The notes under the pieces: model-generated
Seen by the model: the letters and a program-made list of their open reading frames with translations, nothing else
Databases searched by the model: none
What the model was told of the DNA's origin: nothing
From: Cryptosporidium bovis
Lineage: Eukaryota; Apicomplexa; Conoidasida; Eucoccidiorida; Cryptosporidiidae
NCBI GenBank assembly: GCA_009768925.2
Contig: VHIT02000027.1
Location: 62,001-126,000, forward strand
Length of the DNA stretch: 64,000 bases
Direction: 5' to 3'
Translations under genes and position numbers: made by a program
In this document: piece after piece, positions 27,701 to 36,011 of the stretch
How positions within the stretch are numbered: the first letter of the stretch is position 1
Layout: every line of letters starts with the position of its first letter

Positions 27701-30700
27701 TCTGTATTTTCCAACAGTAAGGAAATAATTGTGCCAAAGACATTACTTAAGTTAGCAGAATTTCTTTTAGGTGATGGTATTTTAAATTCATTAAAATACT
27801 CTTCCTTGAATATTTTAATAATATCGTAGAGGTTATACTTTATCAAGTATTTGGAGGTATCACACAGACAATTATTATCATTTTTACGGATAATTATATT
27901 GAAAATGTTGTTTATTTTTTCAGCATCAAGAAAAGAATTTTCAACACTAGGATTTACTTCTTGATTTCTTGTTGATATTTCCCTTGATTCAAATGGAATA
28001 ATTGAATGCACTAAGTTCAAAATCCAAATTTTTGGAAGTTCTATTAATTTGCCACAAGCTATGGTATTCCCAATAATTAATGAATTACATTTACTATTGC
28101 CTTCTTGCATTTTCAAATGATTAAACTCTTTATTCTCTAAATATGATACGAGTTCATTACTGATCCCAATTTTTAATTTTACAGTATCAATTTTGAAATG
28201 AGTATTGTTGGAGTGAAATTTTGAAATTCCACTCTTAAGATTACTGATATAAGACGAGAATGCTGAAAATAATTCTTGAAGGGAGTTGGAGATTCCTGGA
28301 TGATAGGAGCTTAAAATAAGTTGAATAATAAGAGTGCATGTGCTGTTTACAAAAGAAACAGTATTGCCTGATAAAATGGCTGAATTTAGTGATTCGATAA
28401 ATTTAAATAGCTCCTTATCAATACTATCATCAAGCTCTCTACAAACAATGTAATTTATGTGCAAGTTTTTTGGACTAATTAACAAAATATTTTCAAATGC
28501 CACAATTGTCCTGAAAAGTCTATTTATTTCATCGATTGTCTGTGAAATTTGATATTCAAGATTTTCATATTTTATAGCATTCATACTTGTACACCTCAAT
28601 AAATTGTTATTTACTCTGAGTAAAACAGTTAAGCAAATTATTAAAAGGTATATAGACTCAAATGCACTATTGAAGAGTATATTAATATCATCTTTGGAGT
28701 TATCATGGGTATAATTTTGCGAATCTGGAAACTCTGTTTCCAATTTGTAACATATTCCAAGTATATTTACAATACTATGTAATGGGATTTCAATTCCACT
28801 TTCACCATTTAAGACTATTAGACAATTTTTTTCTGCAAAAGAATTGTTTAACCTTGAAAATAACTCGCTATTAAACAAGTGAATAAGGTTAATATTTGAT
28901 TTAGAAGTAAAGATGGATTTATTTATATTATTTATGTTTAGAACCTTCATAAGCAAATTTGATAACTTCTCTTCATTGTCATCACATAATATTTTTTGAA
29001 GATAAGTGAATAATATAATACTCGAAGCTTTGTATTCTCTTGGTTTTAAACCTGATATCAAAGGTTTTAAAACTGACATAGTGGCATCCATTTGAATTTC
29101 AAATTCATAATTATATTGATTGAAGTGGAAATCACAAAACATACTCTTAAATCTCTGATTTTTTAAAATCATTTCAATTATGAAGTCTCTTGTGCTTACA
29201 GATGTTGAAAATAATAATGTTTGCAATCTAGATACAATAGTATTTGAAAAATCCAGTTTTGAGTTATGATTAGTTAACTTTTCAAATAGAGAGGTGAACA
29301 TATCTTCGTTGTAAAATACTTCTATAAATTGACATAGGATTCGTAGAAAAAAATCTGTTTTATCATATGAAATATGCAATCCTAAAGATGTGAACACAAA
29401 ATTGAAAATTCTCCTCAATAAAGTACACACTTTTTCCTTCACTTCAACCAATAACTTGCTTCTAAGTAACACTTTTTTACTCGATACAAATTTCTCTTCC
29501 ACAATTATCATGAGTTTTGTGAAGACTCCTCTTTGGATACCTATGGTATTAATATTACTAATAATAGCAAACAATAATTCCAATTCATTTATTAAATTCA
29601 TATTCTCAATATTGATTCTATTATCATTTACACTTGTTTTTATCGAAGCCAGTTCCAGTATTGAAGAAATCATTTCTGAATTGAAGGATGAAATATTTTC
29701 AACTAAATGTGAACCTTTAATTAATACCTTAGTACATGGAATATCAAGTACAACCAAGTTCAGATTAGTAGTATGACAGTCTGCATCTACACAATTCTGC
29801 CAAAATAAAACGTTATTCTTTTTTAGTTCTGGAAGGATAACCAATAAAAATGGATTTAGATTAGAGTTATGCTCACGCGAAATTTTATGCATACAAAATC
29901 GAGTGTTAATAAGATGAAAAATAAATATAAGCTTTTCTTTGTAGTATTTCCTATTTGACACTTTGAATATTTTAAGTACCTTCTTGAATATTGTATATTT
30001 AATCTCATCAGTTATAATATTACAATCATCGAATTTGAAGTTGTTGGTAATAATATTTACAGTCGAAAACAATAAAAAGTCCAAAAAACCATATCTATCT
30101 TTGGAAACATGAACATTATTTTTATAATAAAAAGGTAAATCATATAGTTTATACCAAGTAACAATTAAATTATAAGCAGAAGAAGATATATTTTGAACTG
30201 AAAGTGAATACAATAAGCAAAACAGCAAATTTGTTTCTGTGTCATTTATTATTTCAAGTTCATTCTTATCGTCCGCACAAAATCTAAAGTTTTGGAGAGA
30301 AGATAGTTTTCCAAATTCTAAATAATCGATAGATTTATTTTTATATAAAATAACAATACGGTTTAAAATTCTCTCCAAAAAGAAATACTTATACTTGACA
30401 TTATTCCAATTATTGCTTAAAACTGATTTAATTAACCAATTTAAAGGGTTCGAGTTTAACTCAAAAAGATCATTTCCTTCGAGATAACAGTCCAAAGTAA
30501 GTATTAATTCTACAAATTCTTCTAATAGTTGAATTATCGATTTCAAGTAATAGTTTACGTTTTGGTTTAGGAATGAGAATAATATATTATAAATAGAAGT
30601 TATGTATATATTAAAGCAAGAATCTAACAATACAGCTTTGTTATTTAATGCATTTAACTCCTTTATAAGAATAGAAACCCATGCATTAATCGATTGTATT

Positions 30701-31896
30701 GCGAGTAAGCAGTGTTCATTGCTACAATAATTGTCCAAAACATCCTTGAAATAAATAAATGTGTAGCTAAAAAAGTGCTTATCCAATGACCCAACATTGA
30801 CAGATGTTGTTCCAAGTGGATTTATAAATAAAGGCCTAGAAATTACAATTCCTCTATAAAATGATATAAATCCCACTTTTGAAAACTTGTTATTAATAAT
30901 GAAATGTTCAACTTTTGTATTTATTGATTTAAAATCAAAATATATACTGTTGTTTGAGAACAAGGAGAAAGAACATGAATTTATTATAAAGAAGAAAGAT
31001 AAATATATTCCCAGGGATATGATGAGCTCTTTATTTAAAATTAAGACGTTGCTCTCCGAAAGCAACTCCAAAATAAGAAAGTAGACGATTTTCCCAATTA
31101 ACTTCTCATGTGAACTCTTATATTTTTCCAAGGTGTATGAACCCAGAAAATCTACAAACTTTTCAGTTTTACAATATTTAACCATTATATTCATTATTTT
31201 TATCGTGGAGGACACTAGCATATGCAGTAAATTTTGATCGAAATGCACTTGTATACTTGATTCCAAGTTGAGTCCATTATCGCATATCTTCTTCAGATCG
31301 ATGAAATCTACAGGACAGACGGTTATAAAAATTATCAAATTCTTAAGAAAAAAATCTAATTCATTAATGACATTAGAACAGTAAGAACAAAAAATATCGT
31401 TGTCCACTAAATCAATATTAATGTTTGAAAATAATGTGTCAAAGGTACTACTTAGAAAGTGCTGAATTAAAAAAATGTATTTTCTAAGTATGATATTTGA
31501 TTCTACATAACCAAAACCAAGTTTTCTCCCGTATATTTGGGTATTAATATCATTTTTACAATTCTCAATTAAGAATTTTAAAAATAACTCAATTATTTCA
31601 CATAATAATTGAAAACATTCAGCTTCACGATTTGAAAGAGTATTGTCCATAATTATACCTCCAAGGAGACCAAAAAGTTTTTTCCTATTAAATTTTTCAT
31701 TTTCAAAGGAAACCAATATCAAAGTGAGTACTCCAAGATGTTTTCTCGAACAAACTTCCTTCTTATGTTCAATGATTTCGACGACAGTTTGAATTTCTAA
31801 TTTTGAAAAGTATAAATTCACTTCCAAATGACCCTGAAAAATCAGAGGAAATGAGTATATAAATCTATCTATAAGGATTTCTCTCAAGCTTTCCAT
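24733..31896 (-). CDS. Giant unclassified helical-repeat protein (2,387 aa)
   Basis: One uninterrupted frame of 2,387 residues from the ATG at 31896. The composition is dominated by Leu, Ile, Asn, Ser and Lys. Predicted character is all-helical, with repeated hydrophobic helices of the HEAT/ARM kind (for example LNLMSSLIKRFAFEPFG, SARLLTNIILRSLNSK, FLSIMASESENVDL). I see no catalytic motif, zinc finger, signal peptide or clear membrane helix. The strip FIRSYSARLLTNIILRSLN and its neighbours recall the middle of THADA/Trm732 (a HEAT protein partnering a tRNA methyltransferase), but the DUF2428 signature is not clear, so I do not assign it. Large helical proteins of the nuclear-pore or tethering class are equally possible. 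It lies downstream of, and on the same strand as, the snoRNA candidate. Confidence 0.78.
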   Translation of the reverse strand: MESLREILIDRFIYSFPLIFQGHLEVNLYFSKLEIQTVVEIIEHKKEVCSRKHLGVLTLILVSFENEKFNRKKLFGLLGGIIMDNTLSNREAECFQLLCEIIELFLKFLIENCKNDINTQIYGRKLGFGYVESNIILRKYIFLIQHFLSSTFDTLFSNINIDLVDNDIFCSYCSNVINELDFFLKNLIIFITVCPVDFIDLKKICDNGLNLESSIQVHFDQNLLHMLVSSTIKIMNIMVKYCKTEKFVDFLGSYTLEKYKSSHEKLIGKIVYFLILELLSESNVLILNKELIISLGIYLSFFFIINSCSFSLFSNNSIYFDFKSINTKVEHFIINNKFSKVGFISFYRGIVISRPLFINPLGTTSVNVGSLDKHFFSYTFIYFKDVLDNYCSNEHCLLAIQSINAWVSILIKELNALNNKAVLLDSCFNIYITSIYNILFSFLNQNVNYYLKSIIQLLEEFVELILTLDCYLEGNDLFELNSNPLNWLIKSVLSNNWNNVKYKYFFLERILNRIVILYKNKSIDYLEFGKLSSLQNFRFCADDKNELEIINDTETNLLFCLLYSLSVQNISSSAYNLIVTWYKLYDLPFYYKNNVHVSKDRYGFLDFLLFSTVNIITNNFKFDDCNIITDEIKYTIFKKVLKIFKVSNRKYYKEKLIFIFHLINTRFCMHKISREHNSNLNPFLLVILPELKKNNVLFWQNCVDADCHTTNLNLVVLDIPCTKVLIKGSHLVENISSFNSEMISSILELASIKTSVNDNRINIENMNLINELELLFAIISNINTIGIQRGVFTKLMIIVEEKFVSSKKVLLRSKLLVEVKEKVCTLLRRIFNFVFTSLGLHISYDKTDFFLRILCQFIEVFYNEDMFTSLFEKLTNHNSKLDFSNTIVSRLQTLLFSTSVSTRDFIIEMILKNQRFKSMFCDFHFNQYNYEFEIQMDATMSVLKPLISGLKPREYKASSIILFTYLQKILCDDNEEKLSNLLMKVLNINNINKSIFTSKSNINLIHLFNSELFSRLNNSFAEKNCLIVLNGESGIEIPLHSIVNILGICYKLETEFPDSQNYTHDNSKDDINILFNSAFESIYLLIICLTVLLRVNNNLLRCTSMNAIKYENLEYQISQTIDEINRLFRTIVAFENILLISPKNLHINYIVCRELDDSIDKELFKFIESLNSAILSGNTVSFVNSTCTLIIQLILSSYHPGISNSLQELFSAFSSYISNLKSGISKFHSNNTHFKIDTVKLKIGISNELVSYLENKEFNHLKMQEGNSKCNSLIIGNTIACGKLIELPKIWILNLVHSIIPFESREISTRNQEVNPSVENSFLDAEKINNIFNIIIRKNDNNCLCDTSKYLIKYNLYDIIKIFKEEYFNEFKIPSPKRNSANLSNVFGTIISLLLENTETYFVKVLLKLCIVMSLSSYDSKENIYVLHLNDHSRNIKIGDHTIHFNNILALLINKSRIGNGSGSLLEFLDADILCGSLISAFISIKIYNLEMENNKRFMLCNSSLNLMSSLIKRFAFEPFGNEEYLNNFKNYNERLKFRRIKNNFDYNNRDVGINISEYYSMINLSRFPNKVVLQYYSSILIQNSFNSCYSLKSMMKNTDLFESCITEALLNSNHYQFQGMTLLFLSEISISWFDCSRDMAIAIIKTLYSPSYFIRSYSARLLTNIILRSLNSKNIMNSKAEIFEGKIDDKIFGILSERITHTHYRKHSLIRLLNDLIEYSLFCELPIKYNLLHGTLLLGINLMKRPNVKLFLSIMASESENVDLYIQKSLNLLLENSSKEIFKNYLVRVSMYEFLNLLLDLEFTDKVKFEFKFKFQLYENNDFRGTQISLYKMKPRNFFHEVFDKSVIEFINIIQVLSFRAIKGGRYCELFELNNILIQKKTKINNETSIYTHPKVLSEFYSVIWENLQFVPEVSIELFVNIIIELLNIHIRTLYDFFTYLNSHKIQVEQMNHFYVITLENIRTIVEFASLLARDQIISEIILSNRNLELNIDLHIKLIGKVISKDNYNSPISKKTNTTYKNLKHSTSLHKNSEFIHNLLIVYVRFYFPLSNRTDANDYKCTSEIFSDYIDGLFSEQSQFSYLNLTEFNKYDLCYLKEIIFFNIKNELELFGINFTNFDVDKIKENFKYKNSTISAYFLFNKNCWYNLMLSFILLSSSEIVEIRLKCQQIFCKYSNTIKLFSCIVSESPSITLDNDESRSIRCMINFVIKYNNDESCIFSLFMMDSLSRIILNPNGKEVSTQLFPREVENIHNEYIFTLQILYNNIMKYLTFIKGESVSSERLSKIEPYISMWENDISSQVNFFNQLEKSINCVPIELFTMDLFGNILKTEIDIYLFFILLMKWEIVIKFKTTVGRENKINHMLNNIKSHRCKLDCILSEVHKNST

Positions 31897-32497
31897 CTTG
31901 AAAAGAAATTAACCACTGGATTGGAAATTAAAATTATTAAACGAATAATTAAACAATGTAAGGCAATGTAAGAATGATAAAAGTATGACAAAAACAAGAG
32001 CAAAATCAGACTGGGGCGACAATTGTTCGTCATAAAAATCACGAAGATGGTCAATCATCATTTATTGCTCGAGGCCAAAAATTCAGAGTTTAAAGAAGAT
32101 AAAAATATTAAATAAATTAAAAATGCTCATAGATTTCAATTATCTTCAGAAAAGATAGCCTTTCAGAAACACGGAAACCAAGACTAATCATTGCAATTTC
32201 AATTCAATTCAAACCATTTCACTTCCAAACTCAACTGCTACATTGCCAACTTAGTTTAATATAAAAGACTTACCAGTTATGGAGTGGGATTATGGCATGG
32301 TTAAAAAGTTTAAAATTCTATTCCCTAAAGAAAGTCATTATTCAACTTTATTCTTAGTGCAGCAAGGTAATTTACACTTGCGCCGCTCTTGTCTTTAGTT
32401 AATACCGCAAAAAAAAAAAAGTAAATGCGATGCATATTTTTAGAGTTTTAATAATTAGCATTAAGGTAGTTTAGATGTTTCAATTATAATGGAACCA
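31897..32497. other. Intergenic region, 601 bp, holding a snoRNA
   Basis: The region lies between eIF2B-delta (ends 32498, minus) and the giant helical gene (starts 31896, minus), so it carries the promoter of the latter. It includes the C/D snoRNA candidate at 31998-32070. In the rest I see consensus-like splice signals on the minus strand (GTAAGT at 32267-32272) and an A12 run near 32409-32420. No protein-coding exon with recognisable homology is visible. Confidence 0.5.
31998..32070 (-). ncRNA. C/D box snoRNA candidate, probable 25S/28S methylation guide
   Basis: Read on the minus strand, this 73-nt element has a perfect C box ATGATGA (32061-32055) and a perfect D box CTGA (32009-32006). 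A 6-bp terminal stem GAGCAA/TTGCTC (32070-32065 with 32003-31998) encloses both, and an internal C'-like ATGACGA lies at 32033-32027. The sequence just upstream of box D, TGTCGCCCCAG, pairs over 11 bp (one G-U) with the conserved large-subunit rRNA string CUGGGGCGGCA of domain V. By the box D plus five rule the second G of GGGG would be 2'-O-methylated. From memory this is the region of yeast 25S Gm2619, normally guided by snR67. Boxes, stem and guide agreeing independently makes this a good call. It stands alone between genes, on the strand of both neighbours. Confidence 0.68.
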
Positions 32498-33571
32498 CTA
32501 TTTTAGTCTTTGTATTGAAATTGAAAAAGGTGAACAAATTCCATCCTCCGTTACAATTGCATTTATAAACTTAGGTGGTATAACGTCGTAACATGGAAAA
32601 TATAACAATGTTGTGCCTTTACTCTCATCTTTAACGTTCGTTAAATCAATACTGTCTTCTTTTTCACTGCTTATTTCTCGTTCTACGAGTTCATTGAATG
32701 TTATTGAACCCTCAAAGTAGTTTTTCTCTGATAGTTTGTATGATTCAGTTAGTACCACGACGGGAACATTGTTAATATTTGCTAACATTGATATTAATGC
32801 TGAGCCTGAACGGTTCATAACATATCCATTTGAAAAAATAGCACAGGAACCAATAATAACCTTTGTTGCATATTTCAAGTGATGTGAAATACTATTTATT
32901 AAAATATAGGTTATCTTTACTCCTTTAAGAGACAATTCTCTAATAATCATTTCATTGCCCTCCTCAAAATTGTCTTCAGGGTTCACAATTATTAGTTGGA
33001 AGTTCTTTCCCATATTTACAGCCTTAAAAAATGATTTAAATACGGAACTTGAATTAGAATATGTAACGATTATATCGTTCTCAGAGATGTAATAATTTGA
33101 AACCAAATATGAAATACGTTCACATGCATTAATTATCCTCTGATAAATATATGTTTTTATGTTAGAAATAAGTTGGTTTATAATCTCACTCGAAGACTGC
33201 GATGGGTTAATATTGGCTATTTCTTTTTTAAGCCATTTAATTACGTTTCCCATGGCAATGTTATGCTGTCTTTGGATCGTTATAAATGTTATTTGCGTAT
33301 CCAGGACCATTTTCAGATGTCTTTCTATACTTTTATATGGTGGGCAGAAATAGTCTTCTAGCATCTGACCAATTGCAACAAGAAGACATTTGCTCCTCAT
33401 ATTTGTTCCCATTATTCTCCTATCCTTCATTCTGATTCCGAGTCTTAAAACAGCGGGATGTATTTTGGATTGATCAAATCTTGAGGTTAATGATGCCAAA
33501 GCTAAACCCTTACTTGCATCCGAAACAACAGAGCAATTGAAAATGTTCTGTACAAACTGCTTCCTTTCCAT
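32498..33571 (-). CDS. Translation initiation factor eIF2B delta subunit
   Basis: eIF2B is the guanine-nucleotide exchange factor for eIF2; the delta subunit belongs to its regulatory core, which senses eIF2-alpha phosphorylation. I start at the ATG at 33571 (357 residues); the frame above it begins with TTG and soon meets a stop. Family blocks are clear: IHPAVLRLGIRMKDRRIMGTN, RCxLVAIGQMLEDY-like CLLVAIGQMLEDYFCPPY, and LKMVLDTQITFITIQRQHNIAMGNVIKWLKKEI. The Rossmann-like half then follows, with DIIVTYSNSSSVFKSFFKA, IIVNPEDNFEEG and VIIGSCAIFSNGYVMNRSGSALISMLANINNVPVVVLTESYKL. The 'MGTNMR' and 'MGNVIKWLK' strings favour delta over alpha or beta. It lacks the long variable N-terminus of animal and yeast delta. 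It lies 167 bp downstream of the MAP kinase on the same strand. Confidence 0.9.
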   Translation of the reverse strand: MERKQFVQNIFNCSVVSDASKGLALASLTSRFDQSKIHPAVLRLGIRMKDRRIMGTNMRSKCLLVAIGQMLEDYFCPPYKSIERHLKMVLDTQITFITIQRQHNIAMGNVIKWLKKEIANINPSQSSSEIINQLISNIKTYIYQRIINACERISYLVSNYYISENDIIVTYSNSSSVFKSFFKAVNMGKNFQLIIVNPEDNFEEGNEMIIRELSLKGVKITYILINSISHHLKYATKVIIGSCAIFSNGYVMNRSGSALISMLANINNVPVVVLTESYKLSEKNYFEGSITFNELVEREISSEKEDSIDLTNVKDESKGTTLLYFPCYDVIPPKFINAIVTEDGICSPFSISIQRLK

Positions 33572-33738
33572 TTTTTTACTAATTATTTCCGTGTCAATAA
33601 GGTCTTCTATAATGGGACAAAGTGTCAAAAGAACGAACGAAAATAAAAAAGTAAACTTAAATTTTCAGTTGATTCTATTAGGAAACACTACAAATAATCT
33701 AAAGATCTCGTATTAAATGCAATTGTAAGAACATTTAT

Positions 33739-35430
33739 CTATTCTACCTCGTATTCGTTCCTTCTTATTTTCAATAGAGACCCAACAGTATTTATATTTC
33801 TTTTTTGGTAACCAAATTTATTGCTGTTTGAATGGGTTGACTTGCCTTCTCCAGAGTTCTGTGGAAATAATAGAGGGTATATCGATTTAGGGGAGGCGGG
33901 TGTCGTGAAACACACATCCTGTATGCCCGTTCGATAATTTTCATCAATTGAAATATCCGCATTTCCCTGTTCTTTCTCTACTTGTACAGGCTGTGAATTG
34001 GAAATTCTATTTTGATTATGAACTATTGATAGTTTTTTAACCATATCAATTGTTCCCATTATATCAAAGCTATTAGATGGAGTAATAGAGGATGATGATG
34101 TTGTACTAATGAGTGAGTCCAACATATAAGAATTAATTCTATCTTTACTCCTTAGGATATTTGAAGTATATTTGGAACGGAGCATTTGCAAATGTTTCTT
34201 TGGAACATTTATACCTAAGTTATATATTAGTGGAAAGTCTCTTAACAATATCTCTGGATGAAAGTCGGCTATCTCCTCATAAACCTTATTTTGTAATAAT
34301 CTTTTAGTTGGCTCAAAATTATCAAATGACCAATCAATAACACTTTCCATTTTGGAAAAATGAGTACTTGTCTTCGCACTGTTCTCAGAAATTGAGTCAT
34401 TGGAAGATCCTAGAGAGTCACTCTCTTGCTTTTGGGACTCTTCCTCTTTTAAACTTGATATAATGCTATCAAAATATGGGTGTGAAAGTGCCTCATCAGC
34501 AGAGATTCTTTTTTTTGGATTGAAACAAAGCATTTTTTCAAGAAGGTCTATTGCATCAGGACAGTCAAAGTCCGGAAATAGTGATTTAATTGATTTACCT
34601 TTAGAATATGGTAAAGTGTCAAGATATTTTCTTGCATTTCCAGTCTGTCCTTGATAAGGAAGCCAGGAATCGAGTTCTTCTTTGCTCGGGGTTCCCAAAC
34701 AAGAAATTATAGCTTTTAATTGATCAAGATGATCATGACCTGCAAACAATGCACTTCTTCTAATTAGTTCAGCAAAAATACAACCTGCACTCCAAATGTC
34801 AACGGCTTTATCATATCTATTTACACATAGTATAATTTCAGGTGCTCTATACCACCTTGTTACAACATAGTCAGTTAAGTCGTCTTTAATCTTATCTAAA
34901 TCACCAACATTACCCCTAGCAAGTCCAAAGTCACATATCTTTAAATCGCATGACAAATTTACGAGAATATTAGATGGTTTTAAATCGCGATGTATGACAT
35001 TTACACTGTGCAAATAAGATACTCCCCTTAATATCTGGTACATAAAGTATTGAATGTGTTCATTTGTTAAATTTTGCTTGCTATATATTACTCTATGCAA
35101 GTCTGTTTCCATCAGTTGTGTTACAATGTATATATCATCGAAATTCGGTGATTCTGGTGGTAGCAAGTCAATTATACTTAGGACATTTTCATGCCGAAGT
35201 TGTTTTAACAGCTTAATTTCACGCAATATCCTCTTTGCATCTATTAAGTCCTGAAATGCATCAAATATTTTTTTTACAGCTATATATGATCCTTTTGATT
35301 TATCATAAAATGAAGCAACACATCCATATGCACCACTTCCAACCTTCTTAATAAATTTAAAATTTTCTGGTATAACATATACATTTCTGTCATCAACATT
35401 TACCCTTATATTCCTCGTGACTTTCATCAT
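33739..35430 (-). CDS. MAPK1: Mitogen-activated protein kinase with TDY activation motif
   Basis: This is a CMGC/MAPK Ser/Thr kinase of 563 residues. The catalytic domain spans ~25-325: glycine loop VGSGAYGCVAS (30-40), catalytic Lys53 in AVKK, HRDLKPSN with Asp149, DFG at 167-169, and the activation-loop motif T186-D187-Y188 before VVTRWYRAPE. TDY rather than TEY/TPY places it among plant-like or ERK7/8-like MAPKs rather than classical ERK or p38. The ~240-residue C-terminal extension is Ser/Asn-rich with no domain; within it, the block ending in LQNKVYEEIADFHPEI looks conserved and helical. C. parvum MAPK1 has been described with this kind of architecture (from memory). Start codons are ATG-ATG at 35430. 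It is head to head with PKA-C. Confidence 0.92.
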   Translation of the reverse strand: MMKVTRNIRVNVDDRNVYVIPENFKFIKKVGSGAYGCVASFYDKSKGSYIAVKKIFDAFQDLIDAKRILREIKLLKQLRHENVLSIIDLLPPESPNFDDIYIVTQLMETDLHRVIYSKQNLTNEHIQYFMYQILRGVSYLHSVNVIHRDLKPSNILVNLSCDLKICDFGLARGNVGDLDKIKDDLTDYVVTRWYRAPEIILCVNRYDKAVDIWSAGCIFAELIRRSALFAGHDHLDQLKAIISCLGTPSKEELDSWLPYQGQTGNARKYLDTLPYSKGKSIKSLFPDFDCPDAIDLLEKMLCFNPKKRISADEALSHPYFDSIISSLKEEESQKQESDSLGSSNDSISENSAKTSTHFSKMESVIDWSFDNFEPTKRLLQNKVYEEIADFHPEILLRDFPLIYNLGINVPKKHLQMLRSKYTSNILRSKDRINSYMLDSLISTTSSSSITPSNSFDIMGTIDMVKKLSIVHNQNRISNSQPVQVEKEQGNADISIDENYRTGIQDVCFTTPASPKSIYPLLFPQNSGEGKSTHSNSNKFGYQKRNINTVGSLLKIRRNEYEVE

Positions 35431-36011
35431 TCTACAACTATCTCAGAACTATTTACACCAGGGAATTTTGGTACATTCCATCTGAAGCTCTATTTTATTT
35501 AAGTCCCACATGCTTGAATATGTGGGCAAATGCCCGCCTCTGCAAAGGCACGACGTTTGTGAAGTGGAAGTTAAAAAATCGGGTATTTGGACAATTTTTT
35601 TTTGAAGCATCAATGAAATTTCACAAATATTTCACTCTCTAATAGTTTGAATTTACGTGAGAATTAATTTAAAATTAAGGGTAAACAAAGTTTTTATATA
35701 ATAGTATAATTTAGGTCTTTGACCTATGTAACACCCCCAAAATACAAATCTTCTCATGAAATGAGTCAAAGGTTTAATAAATTGTGCATGCAAGGCGCTC
35801 ATTAAATGTCTACGCGCCCAGATGAAATATGCAACCCAAAATATTTAGACGGAGTGTGCATTAAAACCGGAATATGCAATAGCCTATTTTTACACATATT
35901 TGTGTTTACTGTGGTCACAGAAAAAAGTGATTGTACATTCTAAATCGGTCTATATACATACTTTTGTACTGTTCGAAAAGGAAAGTATAATCTAAGTTTG
36001 AAATTTCACTA
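35431..36011. promoter_or_regulatory. Divergent MAPK/PKA intergenic region with TGCATGCA site
   Basis: These 581 bp hold both promoters. A palindromic TGCATGCA lies at 35785-35792. This is the motif reported for one conserved apicomplexan ApiAP2 factor in Plasmodium and Cryptosporidium. GC-rich strings follow nearby (GGCGCTC at ~35794-35800, ACGCGCCC at ~35812-35819), as does a CTGTGGTCACAG palindrome near 35910-35921. No ORF of note and no tRNA were seen. Motif calls are by eye. Confidence 0.5.

Noticed and set aside
32100-32200. Second C/D-like element on the minus strand (ATGATTA box and CTGA boxes) beside the snoRNA
   Set aside because: The C box has a mismatch, the flanks do not pair convincingly and no rRNA-like guide was seen.
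32262-32300. Minus-strand GTAAGT splice donor and nearby AG in the eIF2B/giant spacer
   Set aside because: Flanking exons carry stops in the plausible frames and no recognisable protein; it may be a UTR intron but cannot be supported.
33572-33628. N-terminal extension of eIF2B-delta to a TTG at 33628
   Set aside because: It begins with TTG and has an in-frame TGA not far upstream; the first ATG at 33571 gives a proper start. Similar non-ATG extensions were rejected for the giant gene, exportin-1, the MFS gene, Rab5 (GTG) and SET-AP2.
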